A stretch of DNA of 64,000 bases from Adiantum capillus-veneris (taxonomy: Eukaryota; Streptophyta; Polypodiopsida; Polypodiales; Pteridaceae): contig CM043955.1 in the NCBI GenBank assembly GCA_014529385.2, positions 140,062,206 to 140,126,205 on the forward strand, in the 5' to 3' direction. Shown piece by piece: positions 10,404 through 19,643 of the stretch; the stretch's first letter is position 1; each line of letters begins with the position of its first letter. A model generated the notes under the pieces. That model saw only the letters and a list, made by a program, of their open reading frames with translations. It was not told the origin of the DNA and ran no database searches. The translations under genes were made by a program, and so were the position numbers.

Positions 10404-11622
10404 TGTTAGGTGCAACGGAATGAATGTTTGAACTTTGCTCAAGATGAGTGCTCCGAACTGTGCTCAGGGTTCCTTTTTGTTCTTATGGAAGGGAGAGCCT
10501 TTCGTTCTTTATGAGAGAGTGCAATGATCACAAACAAGTGAATGGACACTGTGCGTGAAAGTGTATGAGACTGAGAGATAGAGAGAGATAGAGAGAGAAG
10601 AGAATACGACACCGAAGACATTGTAAAACCCTCCTCCGAAGGCCCCACCCTCTATGGCGAGAGTTGTCTACTTATGATTGCACAAATCTCTACAATGCTT
10701 GGACTTGCCGACGGTGTCGACGACGATGAGGACGACGGCGAGACGGGCTGAAATCTGGTAACTCTAGGGGTTGACATCTGCAAATCTTCTATCTACTAAA
10801 TTCTGACTCTATGTCGATGACAATGTCAATGGCAACGATGCGACGACGACGCGCTGAAAACGCAGATGCTGAAATCTGCGTTTTCCAGGTTGAAATTGTA
10901 AACCTTGCAGGATCTGACCGTGCGGCAAGGAACTGGTGAGGTCTGTGAGGTTCGGAACTTGATCTGCGGTGTCTAAGGTCTGAAAACTGAAAACGCTGAG
11001 GTTTCTTGATGTTTCGTCGCGGTGAATCTGCAAAACGCTGGGGCTGATCTGCAAATCAAAAATGCTAGGGCTGAAACTGGTTCTGTTGTTCGCCGGATGT
11101 CCTGCAACTGCAAAACACTAGGTCTCTTGTTGAGTCTTCTGTCGCCAAGGATCTGCAAAAGCAAAAACGTTGGCTAATCTGGTCCAAAAACGCTAGGTGG
11201 TTGTTGTGGAGCAAATACGCTAGGGCTTGGGGTTCTGCTGAGAAGTTGCTTGTTGAACGAGTGCTCCTGCTGCCTCTTCTGCCAATTAGTGCTAGTCTAG
11301 GTTTGCTTATATACAAACTTACTCAATTTGCCCTACCTACTTTCCAACAAAAGTCACTTAAAAATAATAAGTGAAAAAAGTCAAAAATAGGACTCGAAAA
11401 TTCCCTTGAAGGATTCTGATGGATTCTGATGGGAATGCTTATGATCATGTTGTGTGCAACCAAAGGATATGCATCTACACTAAGTATCTGGGCATGCACG
11501 GTCTACGAACAGACTCACAAAAGTGCCAGATCACTTCTAAATCTAGATTGATTGGATTGACTGAACCCTTGTCGTGCTGTAGCTTGTCCACGGACACATA
11601 GGGTTGGATGTGTCACGTGACA
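10404..11622 (-). repeat. L-B 5' LTR
   Basis: It starts TGTTAGGTGCAACGG immediately after the reversed primer-binding site and ends TGTCACGTGACA, about 1219 bp. It carries the family R/U5 repeats of AAAACGCT, the TATA block on the minus strand near 11305 and the AAGTCACTTAAAAATAATAAGTG block at 11349. Confidence 0.9.
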
Positions 11623-12130
11623 CTCGAGGAGTGAATTGATTTTGATTGTTTTGGTACATAAAAGTTTCTTTAGTCTCTTAGGGCTCAAAAACAAGTTTGC
11701 ATTCCATTAACTTATAGCCAGCCTCTAGTCAACCCTTTCATGATCATAAGATCTTGCATATGTTTTGAAAGGCAATACTCACATCAAATTATATATGTGA
11801 GGACAGTGGCACTAGGGGAGCACAGTGTGCATAGCATAGTTACAAGGAATGGCCATTTTCAGGTCCCCGATCGCCGTTCCCATCCTGTTCGAGATCCCCG
11901 AATCATGTTTCAGACATGAGTATCCGAAACAGGGAATGGTATTTCATGCATGTTGCCGTTCCCAATTCCGGGTAACCATGGTGCATAGTCCTTGTGGTGC
12001 AAGGCGCCCCCATTGGGCAACCCTAAGAGGTGTATGGAGAGCAAGGGGGGTTAGCATCCCTAGCGTTCTTCTGGCTCTGTCTCTGCTAGTGCGCATGCAA
12101 GCATGTCAAGGAACTGCTAGAAGTCTTTGC
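11623..12130. other. Unassigned non-coding stretch
   Basis: Between the L-B LTR and the G3 relic I see no ORF, no LTR end and no RNA gene. It has a C-rich local segment with repeated CCGTTCCC near 11870-11960. It may be degenerate flank of the G3 gypsy relic. Confidence 0.4.
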
Positions 12131-12132
12131 GT

Positions 12133-13060
12133 AATGCTTCCAACATTGCATTGGTCTCACAAATGCTCCTACAACGCTCAACAAGATGATGGATAGGATT
12201 TTTAGAGAGTACACGTCACTTGTGGGCACCTTTTTCAATGACATCATCGTGTTCTCTAAAAGTGAAGCCGAACGCAGACACCATCTCTTACAAGTTTTTC
12301 AAGCACTATGGCGACATAGATTGGTGGTCAACAAGAAAAAAAGCAATTTTTTCTTGCGAGAAACACACTGTAGAGGTTGTAAAGATGGACCCGAACAGAA
12401 TAGAAACCATAGGAGATTGGCTAGATTTGCAAAATGTACATGAAGTTCGAAGCTTTTTGGGCTTATGTTCGTACTACAGGTGGTGCATTATAAAGTTTGA
12501 AGAGATTGCTTCTCCCTTACACATTTTGACTCAGAAAGAAGTTCCCTTTGCTTGGACATTCAAAACTCTTAAGGAAAAGTTGACAATTGGTCATGTATTA
12601 GTCTTAGTAGATTTGCAAAAACAATTCAAGGTTTACTGTGATGCGTGAAATACAGCCTTGGGACAGTCTTAATGCAAGAGGACCATATTGTGGCCTATGA
12701 AAATAGAATGATTTCTAGACCAAAGCGGGTTGCACAGATCTACGAGAAGGAGCGATACATGCTCTGACTCAGTGGAGACATTTCCTGCTCGAAGCAGATT
12801 TTACAGAGTTTACATATCATCAATCTCCGATACTTCTTGCCCCAAAAGCAACTTTCAAGTAAGCAAATGAGATGGGCGAACATTTTGTCACAATTCCACT
12901 TCCAAATTGTTCATGTTACGGGATAGAAGAATTCGGTGGCAGACGCAATGTCCCGAAAGCCACAAGTATTGGCCATTTCAACAATACATCATCAGACTTT
13001 TGAAGATATGATTGATCAATACGCTTCAGATCCAAATTTTGCAAACATGTCAGGTGCACA
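12133..13060 (+). pseudogene. G3: relic of Ty3/gypsy RT and RNase H
   Basis: Fragments across frames give MMDRIFREYTSLVGTFFNDI (RT active-site region, with Asn for the first Asp of the usual FFDD), SKSEAERRHHLLQVF, then EVRSFLGLCSYYRWCI, PFAWTF, and a RNase H start FKVYCDA at about 12630. A later piece, NSVADAMSRKPQVLAI at about 12930, matches the RNase H/integrase spacer seen in G1 (DALSRRPRVNAI). Multiple frameshifts and stops show long decay. The active-site change would abolish RT activity. No LTRs are visible. Confidence 0.85.
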
Positions 13061-13180
13061 CTACAGTTGCGCCACATGGACAAGCTTCTGCTATTGTCTA
13101 GCATCAGTCTTAGCTTAGCTTAGGACCTAGCCTGTGCCTCTAGCAGAATGTGCATGATCAGGTAGGTCATAGTTGCATAC

Positions 13181-13614
13181 CCTCAGCACTATATGGCACA
13201 GGCACCTTCAAATGGAATCAAGGGTGGAGGTGAGAATGGTGAGGCGCGTGCATTGTAGGTCGTGCGATCAGGCGGCCCAAATTTACAAATTCGCGCGACC
13301 CAAATTTACAAGATTGCGTGACCCGAATTTACAAAATTGTCCCAAATTCACAAATCGGCCCGCATTTACATATGTGGCATTGAAATGCCACGTACTTCCA
13401 TGAACGCATGCGAGCGTGGTGGTTAGAGCACATGCACCGCACGGGGGAGGTCGTGGGTTCGAGGCTCAAGGTGAGGATCCGAATTTACCTACTAGCCCAA
13501 ATTTACGTGTTGGCCCGAATTTACTTTTGTAAATTCGGCCCGAATTTATAAAAACACATTCGACGACTCACCGTTGATCCCATTTGAAGGTGCCCGTGCC
13601 AAATAGTGCGGAGG
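13181..13614. mobile_element. M1: short terminal-inverted-repeat element
   Basis: The left end 13181-13225 and the reverse complement of 13571-13615 align over about 44 bp with few mismatches; both contain GGCACCTTCAAATGG and a GCACTAT(A/T)TGGCAC(A/G)GG block. The 13-bp direct repeat GTTGCATACCCTC occurs at 13172-13184 and 13615-13627. It overlaps the inverted-repeat ends, so the duplicated target is probably 7-8 bp (TTGCATA). The interior has repeated AAATTTACAAA-like words and a tRNA-like segment, and no ORF. The size and structure fit a non-autonomous DNA transposon, possibly Mutator-like or hAT-like. Confidence 0.65.
13412..13470 (+). other. tRNA-like segment with pol III A and B boxes inside M1
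   Basis: TGGTGGTTAGAG (13417-13428) resembles an A box and GGTTCGAGGCT (13456-13466) a B box. The spacing is shorter than in an ordinary tRNA and I could not fold a complete cloverleaf with an acceptor stem, so this is not called a tRNA gene. It could be a tRNA relic, a captured SINE head, or chance. Confidence 0.4.
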
Positions 13615-13639
13615 GTTGCATACCCTCTCTTGCACAGTA

Positions 13640-14313
13640 CAATCATTTTAGCATATAGGCGTGTGAACAGTCCCTTAAGTCACGTTAATAATAAGTGCTT
13701 TTCTAGCATAATTGGTCAAGGTAGTGGGGGCTGGATTAGTGGCTACTCGACCCAGCTTTGCTTGGCTACATAGAAGACCTGGGGGGTCTCACCTCCGAAG
13801 GTAAGAAGAAGTACAAGTACCCACAACACTGTAGCACAAGAACCAGCAGTACCAGCGTTTAGTACCTTCAACAGCCAGCGTTTAATACCTCAGCCATCAG
13901 CATTTTCAGCCCCATCACTCAGCGCTCCTCAGTCCTCATCACAAGCACTTCCCGCATTCAGCTTCTACCTACCCCACCCTGCGATTGGGAGTGGCACCCC
14001 TTGCGTTTTGCAGCAGTCCAGCACCGTGCAAGTAGTTTCAGCCCATCGCTTGGTGTACAGCAGTATTCAGCATGTGTTTTGCAGATCCTCAGCATTCAGC
14101 ACTTCAGTGTTTCAGTACCGCAGCAATCAGCCAGTAGTACCCTCAGTAATCACCGTATTCAGCCCTCTGAACCACTAGTGTTTCCAGCATTCAGCCTTAG
14201 CCGCTCAATACCAAGTATCCATAGCAAGTACCCCTCAGCATTTCAGCAGTTCCAAGTATCTACATCAACTACCCAAGAGCACCCCACTATGCTTTGAGAA
14301 AAGCACACAACTG
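13640..14313. other. CAG-rich low-complexity stretch upstream of the G2 priming site
   Basis: Repeated short words CAGCGTTT, CAGCATT, CAGTACC and CAGCA dominate 13840-14260. The stretch adjoins the reversed primer-binding site of G2 at 14314, so it may be the 5' leader of that minus-strand element. An AAGTCACGTTAATAATAAGTG word at 13676 resembles the L LTR U3 block. No coding region is supported. Confidence 0.4.
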
Positions 14314-14583
14314 GAGCTCTAATACCACTATAACGGGATAGAACCATGTGCCAATGAAAAAGACCAGATGAGACAAACTTTATGCACTTCAAAACAACTG
14401 AACTAAATGAGATGCACGACACACGAGACGCGGAGTAGCGGAGGTCCACCCCAAGAGAGAACTGGCCCCAAACCCTGGCGCCCCTTTCGGTATTTTTTTA
14501 TATTGCTTCCACACTTTACGGGGGGGGTGGGCTGGGCTCTGCTCTGCTCTGCTCCTGCTCTTGCAAAGATTCCAGAGAGAGAG
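14314..14583 (-). repeat. G2: primer-binding site and start of a gypsy-like 5' LTR
   Basis: GAGCTCTAATACCA (14314-14327) is a one-change version of the iMet priming site on the minus strand, followed after one base by TATAACGGGATAG. G1 has the same arrangement (GAGCTCTGATACCAC then TGTCACAAAACGGG). A polyG/C run (14520) and a GA tract at the right end recall the G1 LTR. The L-C element is inserted in the GA tract; GA repeats continue at 23522. Confidence 0.6.
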
Positions 14584-15794
14584 TGTAAGGTGCACCGGAA
14601 GTGAATGTTAAACTTTGCTCAAGATGAGTGCTCCGAACTGTGCTCAAGGGTTCCTTTTACTTATGGAAGGGAGAGCCTTCCGTTCCTTTAGTGAGAGTGC
14701 AATGGACACAAACAAAGTGGATGAACACTATGAATGAAGGTGCTAAGACTGAGAGATAGAGAGAGAAGAATACGACATCAGAATGTTGTCAAACCCTCCT
14801 CCAAAGGCCCCACTCTCTATGGCGAGAGCGGTCTACTATTGATTGCACAAATCGCTTGGACTTGCCGACAATGTCGACGACTCATGAGGACGACGACGAG
14901 ACGGGCTGAAATCTGAAAATGCCAAGGGCTAAAATCTGCAAATCTTTATCTACTGAATTCTGACTCTATGTCGGTGACGATGTCGATGGCGACGATGCGA
15001 TGACGACGCGCTGAAAACGCAGATGCTGAAATCTGCGTTTTTCGGGCTGAAACTGCAAACTTCGCGGAATCTGACCGTGCGGCGAGGATCTGCTACGGGA
15101 AGGTGAGAAATACGAGGTTCGCGGGTTCTACTGCGGGTACTAACTGCTGAAAACTGAAAACGCTAGTGTTCTTGATGGTCTTGTCCCGAAGATCTGCAAA
15201 AACGCTGAGGATCATGCTGATGCAAAAACGCTGGGCTCAATCTGTATTCTGCTCCAAAAACGCTAGGCTGAATTCTGACCTACGAGGGAATCTGGTAACG
15301 CTAGAGGATATGTTGGTCTTGCTGTCGCCAAGAATCTACAATTGCAAAAACGCTAGCTGATCTGATGCAAAAACGCTAGGTTCTCAGATGGCTGAAAACG
15401 CTAGGTCTACTGCGGGTGTTGGACTTGCTGAGAAGTTGCCTGTTGAGCAAGGTGCTCCTGCTCCCTCTTCTACCAGAAAGTGCTAGCGCTAGGTTTCTAT
15501 TTATACAAACTTAGCAAAATTGCCCTACCTACTTTCCAACAAAAGTCACTTAAAAATAATAAGTGAAAAATGTCAAAAATACCAAAAATAGGTCTATGCA
15601 TTGTAAAAATGCTCCTGATGGTTTCTGATGGAAATCTGATGATCATGTTGTGTGCAACCAAAGGAGACGCATCTAATCTAAGTGTCTAGACATGCACGTT
15701 TTGCGAACACACTCACAAAAGTGCCAGATCACTTCTTATTATAGACTGATTGAACTAAACTGAACCCTTGCCATGAAGTAGCTTGTCCACGTAC
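14584..15794 (-). repeat. L-C 3' LTR, lacking its terminal palindrome
   Basis: TGTAAGGTGCACC ... CTTGTCCACGTAC matches L-C's other LTR, but it goes straight into CTCCTTTTCAAAG of the polypurine tract. About 30 bp are missing, including TGTCACGTGACA and the first bases of the tract. This removes the U3 end needed for integration and priming. Confidence 0.85.
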
Positions 15795-15801
15795 CTCCTT
15801 T

Positions 15802-17333
15802 TCAAAGTGAGGTACTGGTACCGAACTGTATGGCGTCGAGGGAGATCGCCAATAGGGTCTCGAATCCTGTGAAGGACTCTTCGCCGGCCCACTCTGATGT
15901 ATGGGTCGTGCGATACTTGAACTTCACAAAGGTCTGCAAGGCTAGCTTCTTTGGGCCGCGCCGAAAGCGACACAAAGTCATCTTCAATGCTTCCACTTCG
16001 TCTAGAGTCATGCGTCTACCTTCTTCAAGAATCCCCGAGGATGAAAATTCCTGAAACCACTTCGAAGACAAAAACATGAACATATCCATTCAATGTAAAG
16101 TGATTGGAAAGCTCTTGTCTTCTCTAAAGACTCTGCATGCAATGTAGATAAACATAGAGACAGAGTGCCAAACCGTTCATCAAACACATGCAAACAATGA
16201 GATCGAATCTTTTCTGTCGGATCTAAATCAATGAACCGTGGCAAATCATAATGGAAATGCCAATGCTTGATGCTCAATCCTTCTTGTGCTCTTTCTACGA
16301 CTGTGTCATGCCAAGGAAGAGACATGGAATGTGACTTCCTTGAATGCATACTTTTCAACTTTTCATGAGAAATCCGCATACATACGTGCTCATTCATGAG
16401 TGAATCGTGCTCAACGTACAATATGGCATGCCTATGAAAAGGGATCACATAAAGACGCCGACTAAAATACAGGAAACGATCACAAATGTAACACTCGAAC
16501 AATGCGTGCTGACTAATCATGCGAACACATAGTACTTCCTGTAAGGGTTCTTTGGACCTAGGCTCGAGAGCCAAGATCGGTTCGCCGTGTTTGATCGAAT
16601 CTTCCTGTGGGGTTCTGTGGACCTCGACTCAAGAGCCAAGATCGGTTCTTCGTGATTGATCGAATTTGCCTTTGGGGGGGGGGGGGTGGACCTCAACTCG
16701 AAAGCCAAGATCGATTCTTCGTGATTGATCGAATCTGCAAGGAGGTTAGCTTTGCTAGAAAAAGCATCAACTAAACCATCATCCTTGTGAACAATCACGT
16801 CTTGATCATACAAATCATCATGCTTGTCATTGTCATTTAAATCATCATGCTTATCATTATCACGCAATTCATCATGCTTATCATCATGCAAATCATGTGC
16901 GTCATGCTTTGGAGAAGAAGAGACTGAGAGAGTCTCCTTTTCCCGAATCTCTTGCATCTGTGCCTGAACTTGAGAAAAGAGTCGCAACATCTCTTGCATT
17001 CGTGCTTTGTTCTCGCAATCAAATCTTGCTAGTCTTTCTTTGTTCTCGCGCTCGTGCTCGCCATTCTTTCTTCGTATTCACGATCTATGGTTGCCCTTCT
17101 TTCTGCAGATTCACGATCTATAGCTGCCATTCTTTCTGCTTTTCTTTCTTCTCGTTCTAACTTCCTTTCCATAAACAACTGCTTCAACTCCTCCATAGGA
17201 GTTAGTGCAATCCTTGGCGTAGATGGGGAAGGGGGAGGCTCAGCAAAACCTCCTGGTGGAGAAAATTCTTCTCGCCTCTCTCATGCTCATTACCTCCAAG
17301 CGAAGTATCCATTCCGCTTCGAGTGATGACCAT
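15802..17333 (-). pseudogene. L-C single ORF (unknown His/Asp-rich protein)
   Basis: This is the same protein as in L-B and L-D, read on the minus strand from the ATG at 17333 (MVITRSGMDTSLGG). The acidic repeat region is shorter (HDDLNDNDKHDDLYDQD at about 16840-16800) and is followed by a poly-C expansion (16673-16686). The conserved block runs from about 16540 (CVRMISQHALFECYICDRF). LSLPWHDT-like and RSHCLHVFDERF motifs come next, then a C-terminal block from 16089 to 15802 in another frame. A one-base loss near 17270 shifts the N-terminus, and a second shift lies near 16090. Its breaks differ from those of L-B and L-D. Confidence 0.72.
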
Positions 17334-17563
17334 CCACTGAAGTCGTGTGTCCTTGTGGGTTCTTGTGGTCTTGGGTTCTTAAGTTCACAAGGAACTTGGA
17401 TTCTTGGCGGTCTTGGTTCTTGGGGTTCTTGAGTTCTTGAGGTTCTTGAATGAGGTTCAAGAGGACTTGGGTTACGTGCGACTGCAACAAGCAAAAAAAA
17501 TTATGTGGTTCTTGTGGTTCTTTCCTTGAGTGATACAAAAAACTCTCAAAGCTCTGATACAAA

Positions 17564-17849
17564 TGTAAGGTACAGTGGAAGTGAATGTTGAACTTTGCTC
17601 AAGATGAGTGCTCCGAACTGTGCTCAAGGGTTCCTTTTACTTACGGAAGGGAGAGCCTTCCGTTCCTTTAGTGAGAAAGTGCAATGGACACAAACAAAGT
17701 GGATGAACACTGTGAATGAAGGTGCTAAGACTGAGATATAGAGAGAGAAGAATACGACACCAAAATGTTGTCAAACCCTCCTCCGAAGGCCCCACTCTCT
17801 ATGGCGAGAGCCGTCTACTATTGATTGCACAGATCTCTACAATGCCTGG
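17564..17849 (-). repeat. L-C 5' LTR, first part
   Basis: TGTAAGGTACAGTGG follows the reversed primer-binding site; sequence continues through CTCCGAAGGCCCCACTCTC to the target CCTGG at 17845-17849. The rest of this LTR is at 22566-23521. Confidence 0.9.
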
Positions 17850-19127
17850 TGTCACGTGACACATCCAACCCTATGTGTCAGTGGACAAGCTACAGCATGT
17901 TCAAGGTTCAGTCAGTCCAATCAGTCTAGATTTAAAAGTGATTTGGCACTTTTGTGAGTCTATTCGTACACCGTGCATGCCCAGTCACTTAGCATAGATG
18001 CATATCCTCTGGTTGCACACAGCATGATCATAAGCATTCCCATCAGAATCCATTAGAATCAGTTAAGAGATTTTTCCAGTGATTTTCGCCTATTTTACCT
18101 ATTTTTGACATTTTTCACTTATTATTTTTAAGTGACTTTCCAACAAAAGTAGATAGGGCAATTTTGCTAAGTTAATATATAAGCAAACCCAAGTTAGCAC
18201 TTTCTGGCAGAAGAGGCAGCAGGAGCACCTTGCTCAATAGGCAACTTCTCAGCAGAACCCAAGGACTTCTAGCGTTTTTGTTTCACAACAACTTGGCTAG
18301 CGTTTTTGGACAAGACACCACAGATCAGCCAGCGTTTTGCATTTGCAGAGCCACGGCGACAAGATCACAGCAGATCAGCCTAGCGTTTTTACATTTGCAG
18401 AACCTCGGCGATAGAAAACCCATTTTCAGCCCTAGCATTTTTGCATCTGCTAGCAACCTCAGCGTTTTGCAGATCTATCGCGACAGAATCAGCCCTAGGA
18501 TCAGCGTTTTCAGTTTTCAGCAGTCAGACATCGCAAATCAAGTCCCGAACCTCGCAGATCTCACCTTTTCGCAGCAGTTCCTCGCCCCACGGTCAGTTTC
18601 CGCAAGGTTTACAGTTTCAGCCCGAAAAACGCAGATTTCAGCATCTGCGTTTTCAGCGCGTCGTCGTCGCATCGTCGCCATCGACATCGCATCGACATAG
18701 AGTCAGAATTCAGCAGATAGAAGATTAGCAGATTTCAGCCCATAGCGTTTTTGGACAGCAGTAGAAAGATTGCAGATTTCAGCCCTTAGGTAGACCTCGT
18801 CATCGTCGACATAGCCTAGACTTGCATCAGTCTCATGCATACCATTTGTACCAGATTGTGCAATCAATAGTAGACCACTCTCGCCGACGAGTGGGGCCTT
18901 CGGAGGAGGGTTTTACAACGTCTCTGGTGTCGTATCTCTCTTCTCTCTCTATCTCTTAGTCTCATACACTTGCACGCACAGTGTCCATTCACTTTGTTTG
19001 TGATCATAGCACTTTCCATGAAGAACGGAAGGCTCTCCCTTCCAGAAGAACTAAAAGGAACCCTTGAGCACAGTTCGGAGCACTCATCTTGAGCAAAGCG
19101 CAAACATTCATTCCGCTGCACCTAACA
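17850..19127 (+). repeat. L-D 5' LTR
   Basis: TGTCACGTGACACATCC ... GCACCTAACA, 1278 bp. The first 12 bases form a perfect palindrome around a G-box (CACGTG). U3 contains AAGTGACTTTCCAACAAAAG, then the TATA box TATATAA at 18176-18182, then an R/U5 region with many AGCGTTTT words (18255-18760). Confidence 0.95.
18176..18182 (+). promoter_or_regulatory. TATA box of the L-family LTR
   Basis: TATATAA sits in the conserved context TAGGGCAATTTTGCTAAGTTAATATATAAGCAAACCC (18156-18190), present in every L LTR here. Transcription would begin about 30 bp downstream near 18210. R1 has a similar module at 24212-24247. Confidence 0.7.
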
Positions 19128-19128
19128 T

Positions 19129-19141
19129 TGGTATTAGAGCT
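19129..19141 (+). other. L-D primer-binding site
   Basis: TGGTATTAGAGCT, one base after the LTR end, is the iMet-type site with C to T at one position (usual TGGTATCAGAGCT). It is read on the plus strand and fixes the orientation. Confidence 0.88.
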
Positions 19142-19643
19142 TGGCAGTGTTCTGTATCACTCAAGGAAAGAACCACAAGAATCACAAGAATTCTTTTGCT
19201 TGTTGAGGTCGTACGAACCCAAGTTTGCTTGGGCGTGTCGATTCCTAATCGTGTTTTTGAAGAGTGACAGGAATCCCAAGAAAGAAGGGCTTGTCCAACC
19301 TCCCCTTGTGCCTCTTCTCACTCATTGAGAGTGGACCGTGCACTTAGCGGCCGGCCAATCGACGTGAGGTGGGAAAAAGCAACCTTGGTGTGAGCGCAAG
19401 GCCGCCAAGGGGTGCGCCCACGGAAAAGAGCAGAACTCGGGTGAAGAGAAGATTCTTCTCAAACACAGTTTGCAAGCGAAAGAAAACCTCAAGAACCTCA
19501 AGGACCTCAAGACCCTCAAGAACTCAAGAAACCAAGACCCCCAAGAACCCAAGTTCCTCGTGAACTTAAGAACCCAAGACCCTCAAAAACCCAAGTTCCT
19601 CGTGAACTTCAGAACCAAGACCACAAGAACCCACGAATTCAGA

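Larger units (their letters stand above)
7253..11622 (-). mobile_element. L-B: L-family element (internal region plus 5' LTR), minus strand
   Basis: The order on the plus strand is tract (TCCCCTCCTTTTC, 7253), ORF remnant, solo LTR insertion (7607-8763), ORF remnant, primer-binding site GCTCTGATACCAA (10391-10403) and 5' LTR (10404-11622). The 3' LTR is the shared, G1-interrupted one. The base pairs after the right end, CTCGA (11623-11627), would be the target duplication, but the left partner lies outside the window because L-A is joined in tandem. No RT, RNase H or integrase is encoded, so mobilisation must have relied on another element's proteins. Confidence 0.85.

Noticed and set aside
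13412-13470. Functional tRNA gene
   Set aside because: A and B boxes are present but too close together, with no acceptor-stem pairing or clear anticodon arm.
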